DNA from: Poseidonibacter ostreae
GTDB lineage: Bacteria > Campylobacterota > Campylobacteria > Campylobacterales > Arcobacteraceae
Assembly (NCBI RefSeq): GCF_009208055.1
Contig: NZ_WFKI01000011.1
Span: 1-64,000, forward strand
DNA: 64,000 nt
Reading direction: 5' to 3'
Below the pieces are notes generated by a model, which saw only the letters and a program-made list of their open reading frames with translations, searched no databases and was not told the origin of the DNA. Each line of letters opens with the position of its first letter. Within the stretch, counting starts at the first letter, position 1. Shown in pieces: positions 34,286 to 42,914 of the stretch. The translations under genes were made by a program, and so were the position numbers.

Positions 34286-34412
34286 CTCTTACTCCGAAAA
34301 GAATATTAGCTAATTTTTTTATTTTTCTAACTTTTCATTACATTATGAAATAAAATTAGTTTAATTAAGCCATTTTATTAATAGCTTTTATTGACATGTA
34401 ACTTTTCTTTTT

Positions 34413-34600
34413 TTATTTTTGAATAAGGTGTTTTTGATGTAAAACATTCAATAAAAAACCTAATTTATTTTCATATTCATCTACATCATCAACTTTAGGA
34501 TTTTTCTATTGACAATCTAGTAACTGATACTTTGTTAATATCAACCATCTCTAAAAGTTTTTATCAGATGTAATAATCAAAGAAAATCTTTATGAAAACT
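34413..34600 (-). pseudogene. Decayed gene, C-terminal part
   Basis: On the minus strand a frame with internal stops ends NPKVDDVDEYENKLGFLLNV, then LHQKHLIQK and TAA at 34413. Upstream pieces in other frames (LILTKYQLLD) look like the same protein. It is a frameshifted relic of unknown function. Confidence 0.4.
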
Positions 34601-34715
34601 TTCTAGAATTGTACTAAATAGGTACTTATTAACATCTTATTTGGCTTCTATATGATTTAAAGGTGATTGTTTTAGTACACATGATTATCTTCTTGATATT
34701 AAATTTATTTAATAC

Positions 34716-34742
34716 GTCTGACAATTCCTATCTTTACCTATT
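34716..34742. repeat. 27-bp direct repeat, right copy
   Basis: Partner of 29982-30008, same orientation. Confidence 0.6.
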
Positions 34743-35049
34743 TACCTATTTAAAAAATGGGATTGTTATTTAATAAAAAAGAAAATTTAATTAATAACAA
34801 AAATTATAAAAATAAATTGATTAATATAAACTACTATAAATTTCAAAATTTAATAGCAAAATAAGTTAAACTTCATAGCGAGACAAAGATAAAGATTATA
34901 ATATGTCCAAGTAAGAGCAAAGAAGGAGATTAAGAAAATGAATTAATAAAAATAAGTTCAAGATAATATTATCTTGTTTCTAAATCAAATGAAGTTGATA
35001 TAAAACACGAGAAGGGCCTAATCTATCTCGTGTAATGATTATCCGATCC

Positions 35050-35080
35050 AGGATATAAATGTATTATACATTTATATCCT
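35050..35080. promoter_or_regulatory. Perfect 14-bp inverted repeat upstream of the RepA-like gene
   Basis: The arms 35050-35063 and 35067-35080 are exactly complementary, with loop TTA. They lie 22 bases before the ATG at 35103 and directly upstream of the ribosome binding site AAAGGA. It is an operator, translational control hairpin or terminator of transcription entering from the left. Confidence 0.5.
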
Positions 35081-35102
35081 TTAATTTTATAAAGGATTAT
35101 TG

Positions 35103-36290
35103 ATGTCCGTATTATTGGATGAAATAAAAATAAAAATAAAAAAATATAAATCAAATGAAGAAACACTTTGTGAGATTACTTCAATATTAGATAATGAAGT
35201 TCATCTTTTAGAACAAACTGATATTGATTATTTAGAAAAAGAAAAGATTAGATTAGATGAATTAGTTTCTCAAAGTAATTTAAGCTTGTCTGAAAAATAT
35301 AATAATTTCATATATAGTGAAAAAGATATTAAAAATGCACCAGATATTTCTTGGCATATAGAAGATATACTACCTTATCCTTCCCTTGGAGTTCTTATAG
35401 GGAATTCAGGTGTTGGGAAAACTACTCTATCAATTAAGCTTTGCAAGATAATACTTGAGAAATCTCCAAACACAGTAATCTTTTATATAGATGGAGATAT
35501 GTCTATTAGTAAACTTAAAGAGCATGGTATAGCAGAGTTATTAGAGAAATATAGACATAGATTTACATATGCTGGTAAATCAACTCAGAACTTTTCTAAA
35601 ATAGCACAAAATCTATTACGAGATATTGTTTTGGAACAAAAGAAAAATCCTGATAAAGATTATATAGTATTCGAAGATTCATTAACACTTACTGCAGTAA
35701 AAAAAAGAGGTTTTATTGATACTGAATTACTTTATAAAAATGAAAAAGAAATTATAGAACAAAATGGAACTGTAGTAATCCTTCATCATACCAATAAATC
35801 TGGTGTTTTTGCAGATTCTCAACATATAGAAAATTTTGCAGATTATACATATCTACTTGAACGAAATGATTTTAATTCATCTCTTTTATTACATACTCAA
35901 AAAGCTAGTAGATTTGATATTAAAAATAAAGCATTTAAAATAGAAGATAGAAAAATTTTAGAAGAAATCGATTATGAAACTGCAAATATATCTAGTAATG
36001 AAGTTATATTTATTAAGTATATTACTGATTTTCTTGAAGATGATGAAGCTAATCAATCTGAGATAATGAGACATCTTGAAAAAATAAGATTCTTTTCAGA
36101 ATTTAAAACTGGTCAAAAGAAATGTCAAAATTGGCTTAAAAAATGGGCTAAAAATGGTAAATGGTCGTACGAACAAAGAGTAGACAAAAAAAATGCAATT
36201 TTTTATTTTCTAAATAAAAATATTGTTAAAGAAGAGTGCAATACTGAAAAACTTGCAAAGCTTAACAAACTAGATAAAGAAGCTAAATAA
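35103..36290 (+). CDS. RepA-like AAA ATPase (AAA_25)
   Basis: The 395-residue protein (ATG at 35103, AAAGGA 6 bases upstream) has Walker A GNSGVGKTTLSIKL near 100 and VIFYIDGDMS near 128. DYIVFEDSLTLTAV follows as Walker B and VVILHHTNK as the conserved His strand. This is the RecA-like fold of RepA/RSF1010-type helicases found in islands and plasmids. The C terminus carries a winged-helix-like part (NQSEIMRHLEKIRFFSEF). It likely supports replication or maintenance of the excised element. Confidence 0.75.
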   Translation: MSVLLDEIKIKIKKYKSNEETLCEITSILDNEVHLLEQTDIDYLEKEKIRLDELVSQSNLSLSEKYNNFIYSEKDIKNAPDISWHIEDILPYPSLGVLIGNSGVGKTTLSIKLCKIILEKSPNTVIFYIDGDMSISKLKEHGIAELLEKYRHRFTYAGKSTQNFSKIAQNLLRDIVLEQKKNPDKDYIVFEDSLTLTAVKKRGFIDTELLYKNEKEIIEQNGTVVILHHTNKSGVFADSQHIENFADYTYLLERNDFNSSLLLHTQKASRFDIKNKAFKIEDRKILEEIDYETANISSNEVIFIKYITDFLEDDEANQSEIMRHLEKIRFFSEFKTGQKKCQNWLKKWAKNGKWSYEQRVDKKNAIFYFLNKNIVKEECNTEKLAKLNKLDKEAK

Positions 36291-36291
36291 A

Positions 36292-36534
36292 ATGTTAGAT
36301 GTATTAAGACAAAAGAATGAAAATACTATTTATTATTCAGCAAATAAATCTATTTTATTTAAAATTAGAGAATATAAATTGCCTGATTCAATTAGATATC
36401 TTTCAATTGATTATACTTATAAATTATCTAAAATCTCTATTTTTAGTAGTTTTAAAGAAGCTGAAGAAAAAGTATTAACAAGATTTAGTGAGTATCAAAA
36501 TAAATATAGTAAAAACACTATAAATGGAGAATAA
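36292..36534 (+). CDS. Small unknown protein
   Basis: The 80-residue protein has no motif I recognise. Its start lies 1 base after the RepA-like stop and its end overlaps the region just before the AlpA-like gene, so it belongs to that operon. The sequence SSFKEAEEKVLTRFSEYQNK is helical. Confidence 0.5.
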   Translation: MLDVLRQKNENTIYYSANKSILFKIREYKLPDSIRYLSIDYTYKLSKISIFSSFKEAEEKVLTRFSEYQNKYSKNTINGE

Positions 36535-36538
36535 GATA

Positions 36539-36718
36539 ATGAGTAAATTTTTAAGAATTGATGATGTCGTGAAAAAAATAGGTATTTCAAAAAGTACAAT
36601 TTGGCAATGGGCCAAAGAAGATAAATTTCCTAAACCTATAAAAATAAGTCCACGTGTAACTGTTTGGGCAGAAGATGAATTAGATAATTGGATGATGACT
36701 ACTAGATGTATTGAATAA
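36539..36718 (+). CDS. AlpA-family regulator / excisionase
   Basis: The start ATG at 36539 (GGAGAA upstream) gives 59 residues: FLRIDDVVKKIGISKSTIWQ, WAKEDKFPKPIKI and WAEDELDNWM. These are the features of AlpA winged helix-turn-helix proteins. AlpA activates P4-type integrases and promotes excision of islands, which fits the integrase 700 bases downstream on the other strand. Confidence 0.85.
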   Translation: MSKFLRIDDVVKKIGISKSTIWQWAKEDKFPKPIKISPRVTVWAEDELDNWMMTTRCIE

Positions 36719-37038
36719 ACATATGTATTATTGATAATAAATATACATCTTTAGAGGTTCTCTTATTTAGAGCCGATAATAACATTACTTAAGAAGAGTT
36801 TTGTATTAGTTATTAATTAACTATAGAAGTATTGGAAGAAATACTACAAATATCTGTGCTTTCTAAACATCTTCTTCTATTTTTAATATCCACTCTTGAA
36901 AATAAGAGAATGTTAGTTAGCTAACTTTTCTTCTTTTCAATATTTAAAATTAAAATCTACTATTTAAATATTGTTTAAATAAACTATACAAGTGGTTTAT
37001 TGTTAGCTCTAGGTCTTGTTCTTTTTTTCCAATAAGCT
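36719..37038. other. Gene-free stretch
   Basis: AT-rich, without recognised genes. A weak hairpin (GGTTCTC ... GAGCC) around 36755-36774 could end the AlpA operon. Confidence 0.4.
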
Positions 37039-37287
37039 TCATTCTATATTCATCTGAATAGGTAGTACGTGCTTTTTTAATAGAGCAACTAATTCTTCAT
37101 AAAAAGCATATCTTTTATTTAACTCATACATCCTAATATTTGTAAGTTCAAATATATTTAATTGTTTTTTTATTACAAATGGATTAACTTCATAAAATTG
37201 GGCAATTTCTATGATGTAAGCGCTTTCTTTTGTCAAAAGGTACTTAAGTACTCTTTCTACATTTTTACTTCAAATAATATCTAGCAT
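37039..37287 (-). pseudogene. Winged-helix regulator broken near its start
   Basis: An ATG at 37287 reads MLDII and meets TGA. The same frame then continues SKNVERVLKYLLTKESAYII to LVALLKKHVL without interruption. Relatives begin MLDxxFGNKxxEKVLLYL, so a base has probably been lost or changed at the stop. A restart at 37236 would give only 65 residues without the first helix. Confidence 0.55.
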
Positions 37288-37392
37288 AAATATTCCTTTA
37301 TATAGTACTCTTATTTAGAATTAATATTCTACTATAGAGTATAAACGTACTCTATAGTAGTACAAGAATCTTTTAATCTCAAGTATATAGTT

Positions 37393-38793
37393 TTAATTCT
37401 TCAACGATAAAATATACTCACTCCACCAGTTCATAAGTGGTTTTTGTTGTTCTAAATAGCTAGTTTTATTCAAGTAAGCTAGTTCAACCTTATTTAATTC
37501 TTTATGATGGTCAAGTACTGATTCCATTATCTTTTCACTAATATTATGTTCTTCTTGTCTCTCTTCCGCTATTGTTCTATAAGAACCTCTAAAAGAATGT
37601 AGTGTTTGTTTCTTTTCTGCAGCAAATCCCATTCTTCTTAAAGCTTGGTTTGGACTCTCTGAATTAATAGGCTTTATATTACTAGTTCCCATAAATACAA
37701 ATTCTTTAAGTGGAGTGTATAAAGTAGAGTATTCTTTTTGACTTTTTAAAATGTTAATTGCCTCATCTGTTAAAGGCACTTTAAAAGGTGGTAAATTTGG
37801 ATTTTTAACTTTCATTATATCTCTTGGAATTGTAAGTATTTTTTCTTTAAAATCTATGTATTCCCATTTTAGGTTGCATAAATTATGAGCTCTTAAAGGT
37901 ACATGTAAAACAAATCTTAGTGCGTTCTTGATAGATACAGTACCTTTGTAGTTATAAATTTTAATTACTAGTTCTTTGAATGTTTCTTCATCAGTAATTT
38001 TTTCATAATTAGCAGCTACTCTTTTTTCAATTAATACATCATTCTTGTTAATATTTGCTAGAAAGTTATGTTCACAATAGTCTTTAAGTACTGCATAACC
38101 CCAAAGGTTAGATAGATAGTTAAATAGTCTTGATGCTGTTTCCTTTGCTGTTTTTTCTTTTTCTTCTAGAACATGGAGTAATTCAAGTTTAGTAATATCT
38201 TTAATATGTTTATCTTTAAAGTAAGGTAGTACAGAACTTACAAAGATTTGATATTTCTTTTTATATGTTACATTTTCAAGTATGCTTTTTTGTCTTTCAA
38301 ACCATTCATTCATAACATTTTCAAACAAGCCATTATCCTGAACTTCCTCTTTTAGTTTTAGATTTACTAAGTATTCAATGCAGTCATATCCATTATTTAT
38401 TATTTGGGTATATCTATTTGCAATAGCTCTTGCTTCTGCTAAAGTCGCACTGTGTATATTTGATAGTTCTAAGTCATTCATTTTTTCAATTTTTAAAGTA
38501 TTTCCTACTTTAGAATATTTACCTATAGCTTTTTTCCTTCTCTTAGGTGCTTCTTTAATTGTATATGTCTTATTACCATCTTTATCTAAAATGTCTTTTT
38601 TATTTTTATCTTTAATCAAAATTTTTCTTTGCTCTTTAAATGATGGACTTGAATAAACAAACTCCCAAATCTTACTACCATTTGGTTTTATTAATAAATG
38701 TAGGCCATTCCCATCTGGCAGAGTATATTCTTTATCTTTTGCTTTAGCTTTTGAGATTTTAGTATCAGTTAACGGAATTGGTATTTTTGGCAT
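37393..38793 (-). CDS. P4-type tyrosine integrase of island 2
   Basis: The 466-residue protein has the DUF4102 arm-binding start (IPLTDTKISKAKAKDKEYTL, PDGNGLHLLIKPNG) with an insertion near 55-90. The core domain and the catalytic domain follow: LRAHNLCNLKW (Arg), HSFRGSYRTIA (HxxR), LDHHKELNKVELAYLNK (His, Tyr). Its start is about 190 bases from the ssrA 3' end, into which the island is inserted. Distinct in length and sequence from integrase 1. Confidence 0.93.
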   Translation of the reverse strand: MPKIPIPLTDTKISKAKAKDKEYTLPDGNGLHLLIKPNGSKIWEFVYSSPSFKEQRKILIKDKNKKDILDKDGNKTYTIKEAPKRRKKAIGKYSKVGNTLKIEKMNDLELSNIHSATLAEARAIANRYTQIINNGYDCIEYLVNLKLKEEVQDNGLFENVMNEWFERQKSILENVTYKKKYQIFVSSVLPYFKDKHIKDITKLELLHVLEEKEKTAKETASRLFNYLSNLWGYAVLKDYCEHNFLANINKNDVLIEKRVAANYEKITDEETFKELVIKIYNYKGTVSIKNALRFVLHVPLRAHNLCNLKWEYIDFKEKILTIPRDIMKVKNPNLPPFKVPLTDEAINILKSQKEYSTLYTPLKEFVFMGTSNIKPINSESPNQALRRMGFAAEKKQTLHSFRGSYRTIAEERQEEHNISEKIMESVLDHHKELNKVELAYLNKTSYLEQQKPLMNWWSEYILSLKN

Positions 38794-38859
38794 AATTAAA
38801 AGTCCTTTTTTGAATTTATGTTACTTTCAAGTGTGAAGTAACATGAAAATTATAACAAG

Positions 38860-38878
38860 GTAACATAAAAAGTAACAT
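38860..38878. repeat. Candidate arm site, right end of island 2
   Basis: Exact copy of 17305-17323. A further half site gaagtaacatg lies at 38836-38846, so the motif may also serve integrase autoregulation. Confidence 0.6.
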
Positions 38879-38985
38879 TAAATTGTGGATTTAAAAGAAT
38901 TGTTATAGGCTATCTTGGACGCTAAATGTCTACAAAAGCCCTATAATTGGTATTTTGTTGGATGTGATTAGATTGTATTGGAGTA

Positions 38986-39004
38986 TATATTGGTGGAGAT
39001 GTCC
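38986..39004. repeat. att direct repeat at the ssrA 3' end
   Basis: Exact copy of 17223-17241; covers the last 14 bases of ssrA including the encoded CCA plus 5 bases beyond. Confidence 0.85.
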
Positions 39005-39380
39005 GGGATTGAACCGGAGTCTTAAAACATATCCGCACAGCGTCTACATGTTTAGAAGAGGTCGATTAATTTCACTTTTTATAAGCTCAACCTGCAAGGC
39101 TTATAAAAGATAAGATTTGGAATGTCTCTTCAAAGTTAAATCAACTCTTTAAAGATAAGCTATTGGGGTGAGCCCATTTTGATCTACCTATATAGCATCA
39201 GTAGAATGAGCCTCCTAGTCTCGACCCACTTAAGGGGAGTCTAAATTAAAACTTACGCTGCTGCGTAAGCTGGAGAATAATTGTTATTATTTGCGTTTAA
39301 AAAAAATGAACCGTGTAACGGCGTGTTCAGGCCGACATGCAACTGAACTTCAATGCTCTAATCGAAGCCAAATCATCCCC
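38991..39380 (-). ncRNA. ssrA: tmRNA
   Basis: The gene is 390 bases. The 5' end GGGGATGATTTGG pairs with the 3' end CATCTCC-ACCA as a 7-bp acceptor stem, and the T-arm is GGTTCAATCCC. The tag frame at 39253-39294 encodes ANNNNYSPAYAAA and a TAA. tmRNA rescues stalled ribosomes and tags the nascent chain for proteolysis. Its 3' end is the integration target of the two islands. A TATTAT lies just upstream of the 5' end. Confidence 0.95.
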
Positions 39381-39459
39381 ATATAATATTCGCAACTTTA
39401 ACAAATATTTACTTAAAAGATAATATAATCCTTTTAATATAAAATATAAGAGGTCAAAA

Positions 39460-40668
39460 ATGGCAAATTCAAATACTGGTATCTTAATAATAGGTGCAGG
39501 TGGGGTTAGTAGAGTAGCTACTGTTAAGTGTGCGATGAATATCGATACGTTTGAAAAGATTACGTTAGCATCTAGAACTATTTCAAAATGTGAATCTATA
39601 AGAGATGATATTTTAAAGAATCAAGGTGTTAGCATTGATGTTGCATCTGTTGATGCAGATGATGTTCCTGCACTTGTTGCTTTAATACAGCAAGTAAACC
39701 CTAGAGTTGTTTTAAATGTGGCATTACCTTATCAAGATTTAACAATTATGGATGCTTGTACAAAAGCAGGTGTTGATTATGTTGATACTGCAAATTATGA
39801 ACATCCAGATGAAGCAAAATTTGAATACAAAGAACAATGGGCAAAACAAGTGCAATTTGAAAAAGCTGGTATTAAAGCTCTTTTAGGTTCAGGATTTGAT
39901 CCAGGAGTTACTGGTGTATTTTGTGCATATGCTCAGCAAAATTTATTTGATGAAATAAACTATATTGATATTATGGATTGTAACGCAGGAGATCATGGAT
40001 ATCCTTTTGCTACAAACTTTAATCCTGAAATAAACTTAAGAGAAGTATCTGCAAATGGTAGATATTGGGAAGAAGGTAAATGGATTGAAACTAAACCTTT
40101 AGAAATAAAAGTTGACCATGATTATCCAGAAGTTGGTGTAAAACCTTCTTACCTTTTATATCACGAAGAGTTAGAGTCTTTATGTAAAAATATTAAAGGT
40201 TTAAAAAGAATTAGATTTTTTATGACTTTTGGAGATTCTTATATTCAACATATGAGATGTTTAGAAAATGTTGGTATGTTAGGTATTAAAGAAGTTGAGC
40301 ATAAAGGGCAAAAAATTATTCCTATTGAGTTTTTAGCTACCCTTTTACCTGATCCTGCCTCACTGGGTCCCCGAACTGTAGGTAAGACAAATATTGGTTG
40401 TATAATAACTGGAATTAAAGATGGAAAGAAAAAGAAAGTATATATCTATAATATTTGTGATCATCAAGAGTGTTACAAAGAAACAGGAGCACAAGCTGTA
40501 AGTTATACTACGGGAGTTCCAGCAATGATTGGTACTAAGATGATTTATAAAGGTATTTGGGATGGCAAAGGTGTATTTAATATTGAAGAGTTTGATGCTA
40601 AGCCATTTATGGATGAATTAATGACACAAGGTTTACCTTGGAAGATATTAGAATTACCAGTTGATTAA
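39460..40668 (+). CDS. Carboxynorspermidine synthase (saccharopine dehydrogenase family)
   Basis: The 402-residue protein starts with a Rossmann motif, ILIIGAGGVSRVATVKC. LLGSGFDPGVTGVF and RFFMTFGDSYIQHMRCLEN follow, typical of the carboxy(nor)spermidine dehydrogenase branch of the saccharopine dehydrogenase family. It condenses aspartate semialdehyde with a diamine using NADPH. The decarboxylase of the same pathway follows after a rubredoxin gene, which supports this role over lysine metabolism. Confidence 0.88.
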   Translation: MANSNTGILIIGAGGVSRVATVKCAMNIDTFEKITLASRTISKCESIRDDILKNQGVSIDVASVDADDVPALVALIQQVNPRVVLNVALPYQDLTIMDACTKAGVDYVDTANYEHPDEAKFEYKEQWAKQVQFEKAGIKALLGSGFDPGVTGVFCAYAQQNLFDEINYIDIMDCNAGDHGYPFATNFNPEINLREVSANGRYWEEGKWIETKPLEIKVDHDYPEVGVKPSYLLYHEELESLCKNIKGLKRIRFFMTFGDSYIQHMRCLENVGMLGIKEVEHKGQKIIPIEFLATLLPDPASLGPRTVGKTNIGCIITGIKDGKKKKVYIYNICDHQECYKETGAQAVSYTTGVPAMIGTKMIYKGIWDGKGVFNIEEFDAKPFMDELMTQGLPWKILELPVD

Positions 40669-40770
40669 GAAAAGATAAAATAAGTTTAAATTCTAAAACT
40701 AATTTTTTAATTAAGTACTTTTGCAATTAATAAACTTGTATAATATTTTATAAAATATTAGGAGTTAATA

Positions 40771-40938
40771 ATGCAAAAATATATATGTACAGTGTGTGAT
40801 TATATTTATGATCCAGCAATAGGTGATCCAGATTCTGGGATAGAAGCAGGAACTGCATTTGAAAACATACCAGATGATTGGGAATGCCCAGATTGCGGTG
40901 TAACAAAAGAGGATTTTGAGCCATTTGAAGAAGATTAA
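40771..40938 (+). CDS. Rubredoxin
   Basis: The 55-residue protein is MQKYICTVCDYIYDPAIGDP onward, with two CxxC iron ligands (CTVC at 6-9, CPDC at 39-42) and DDWECPDCGV. It is the standard small electron carrier. TTAGGAG precedes the ATG. The end overlaps the start of the decarboxylase gene by 14-23 bases, so the two are linked, though no direct biochemical connection is known to me. Confidence 0.93.
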   Translation: MQKYICTVCDYIYDPAIGDPDSGIEAGTAFENIPDDWECPDCGVTKEDFEPFEED

Positions 40939-42073
40939 AGAGACAGTAAATAGTTTTGATAAGTTACCAAGTCCTAGTTTTGTATGTGAACAAGACTTAT
41001 TAGAAAAGAACTTAAAATTATTAAAAAAGATACAAGATGAAGCAGATGTAAATATCCTTTTAGCTCTAAAAGGTTTTGCCCTGTATTCAACATTTGATTT
41101 ATGTAAAAAATACTTAAAAGGATGTTGTGCTTCAGGACTTCATGAAGCAATACTAGCACGAGAAGAGTTTGGTGGAGAAGTTCATACTTATTCACCTGCT
41201 TTTAAAGATGAAGAGATTGACGAAATCATTGAGCTTTCAAATCATTTAGTTTTTAACTCTTTTAATCAACTGAATCAATTCAAGAGTAAAGCGATTGGAA
41301 AAACTTCAATTGGTCTTAGAATAAATCCTGAATACTCAAGTGTTGAGGTTGATTTATATAATCCTTGTGCTATTAATTCAAGACTTGGAATCACAAAAGA
41401 GAACTTTCAAGAAGATAATTTAGAAGGTGTTGAGGGTTTACATTTTCATGCTCTTTGCGAACAAAATGTTGATGCTCTAGAAGGAGCTTTAGAAGCTTTT
41501 GAAAAAAACTTTTCTCAATATTTTTCACAATTAAAATGGGTAAATTTTGGTGGTGGACATCATATTACAAGAAGTGATTATGATGTTGAGGGCTTAATAA
41601 AACTATTAAAAGAATTCAAGAAAAGATATCCTCATTTAAAAGTATTTTTAGAACCAGGTGAAGCAGTAGGTTGGCAGACTGGATATTTAGTAGCAACAGT
41701 TTTAGATGTTATTAAAAATGGAATGAATTTAGCTATTTTAGATACTTCAGCAGAAGCTCATATGCCAGATACTCTTGCTATGCCATATCGTGCAGAGATT
41801 AGAAATGCAGGAAATGTAAATGAAAAGAAATATACTTATAGATTAGGTGGAAATACTTGCTTAGCTGGAGATATTATTGGGGATTACTCTTTTGATAAAC
41901 CTCTAGAAGTAGGGGATAAAATCATTTTAGAAGATATGATTCACTATACAATGGTAAAAACTACCACATTTAATGGAATAAAATTACCATCAGTTGTAAT
42001 AAAAGTATCAGATGATTGTTATGAAATTGTAAACAACTTTGGATATAATGAGTATATAAGCAGACTTTCATAA
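40916..42073 (+). CDS. nspC: Carboxynorspermidine decarboxylase
   Basis: A PLP enzyme of fold III, 382-385 residues. LLALKGFALYS near 50 holds the PLP Lys, HFHALCEQ near 180, WVNFGGGHH near 205 and LEPGEAVGW near 247. It makes spermidine or norspermidine from the product of the upstream dehydrogenase. The start is either TTG at 40916 or TTG at 40925, both within the rubredoxin gene; GAGG at 40909-40912 favours the former only weakly. Confidence 0.9.
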   Translation: MSHLKKIKETVNSFDKLPSPSFVCEQDLLEKNLKLLKKIQDEADVNILLALKGFALYSTFDLCKKYLKGCCASGLHEAILAREEFGGEVHTYSPAFKDEEIDEIIELSNHLVFNSFNQLNQFKSKAIGKTSIGLRINPEYSSVEVDLYNPCAINSRLGITKENFQEDNLEGVEGLHFHALCEQNVDALEGALEAFEKNFSQYFSQLKWVNFGGGHHITRSDYDVEGLIKLLKEFKKRYPHLKVFLEPGEAVGWQTGYLVATVLDVIKNGMNLAILDTSAEAHMPDTLAMPYRAEIRNAGNVNEKKYTYRLGGNTCLAGDIIGDYSFDKPLEVGDKIILEDMIHYTMVKTTTFNGIKLPSVVIKVSDDCYEIVNNFGYNEYISRLS

Positions 42074-42087
42074 AGGATTAATTGATA

Positions 42088-42912
42088 ATGGGAAAAGATA
42101 AGAAAAAAGCAAAAAAAGTTCAAGTTTGGGTTAAAAAAGAGACTTTAGAATACGAAAAAGAACTAAAAAAAATGCAAATTGAGTTATTAAAGTTCCAAAA
42201 TCATGTAAAAGATAAGGGATTAAAAGTTTTAATGATTTTTGAGGGTAGAGATGCTGCAGGTAAGGGTGGAACTATCAAAAGAATTACTGAGCATTTAAAT
42301 CCAAGAGGTGCTAGAGTTGTTGCTTTAGAAAAGCCAAGTGATAGAGAAACTTCTCAGTGGTATTTTCAAAGGTATACTCAATATTTACCAAGTGCAGGTG
42401 AAATAGTTTTATTTGATAGGTCTTGGTATAACAGAGCTGGAGTTGAACCTGTAATGGGGTTTTGTACAACGAATGAGCATCATGAATTCTTAAAAGAAGT
42501 TCCAGAGTTTGAGCAAATGCTTGTAAAATCTGGAATTATTTTAATGAAGTTTTATTTTTCTGTATCTAAAAAAGAACAAGCTAAAAGATTTAAGAAAAGA
42601 GAAGTTGATCCATTAAAACAGTATAAGCTTTCACCTGTAGATAAAGAGTCTCAAAAATTATGGGATAAATATACAATCGCTAAGTTTTCAATGTTAATGG
42701 CATCAAATACTGACATCTCTCCTTGGACTGTTATTAAAAGTGATGATAAAAAACAAGCTAGATTAAATTGTATAAAATATATTTTATCTCATGTTGAATA
42801 CCCGAATCAAATTGATTCTGAAGAAGTTAAAACTGATGATTGTATTTTAACTACAGGAACTCAAGAGATTGAGAATATGGAACAAGAAAATAAATTTGCA
42901 AGGTCTCATTAG
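42088..42912 (+). CDS. ppk2: Polyphosphate kinase 2
   Basis: The ATG at 42088 has AAAGGA about 10 bases upstream; 274 residues. FEGRDAAGKGGTIKRI near 54-69 is the Walker A, LFDRSWYNRAGVEPVMGF near 113 the Walker B/lid region, and YKLSPVDKESQKLWDKY the lid. PPK2 transfers phosphate between polyphosphate and nucleotides. It stands directly before a paralogue. Confidence 0.93.
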   Translation: MGKDKKKAKKVQVWVKKETLEYEKELKKMQIELLKFQNHVKDKGLKVLMIFEGRDAAGKGGTIKRITEHLNPRGARVVALEKPSDRETSQWYFQRYTQYLPSAGEIVLFDRSWYNRAGVEPVMGFCTTNEHHEFLKEVPEFEQMLVKSGIILMKFYFSVSKKEQAKRFKKREVDPLKQYKLSPVDKESQKLWDKYTIAKFSMLMASNTDISPWTVIKSDDKKQARLNCIKYILSHVEYPNQIDSEEVKTDDCILTTGTQEIENMEQENKFARSH

Positions 42913-42914
42913 TT

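Larger units (their letters stand above)
34286..35102. other. Long gene-free stretch before the RepA-like gene
   Basis: It contains a decayed minus-strand gene (34413-34600), the right 27-bp repeat (34716-34742), a 7-bp hairpin ACACGAG/CTCGTGT around 35006-35034 and a 14-bp perfect palindrome (35050-35080). Being upstream of a replication-type ATPase it is a place to look for an origin. No iteron series is visible beyond short ACCTATTT repeats at 34737-34751. Confidence 0.45.
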
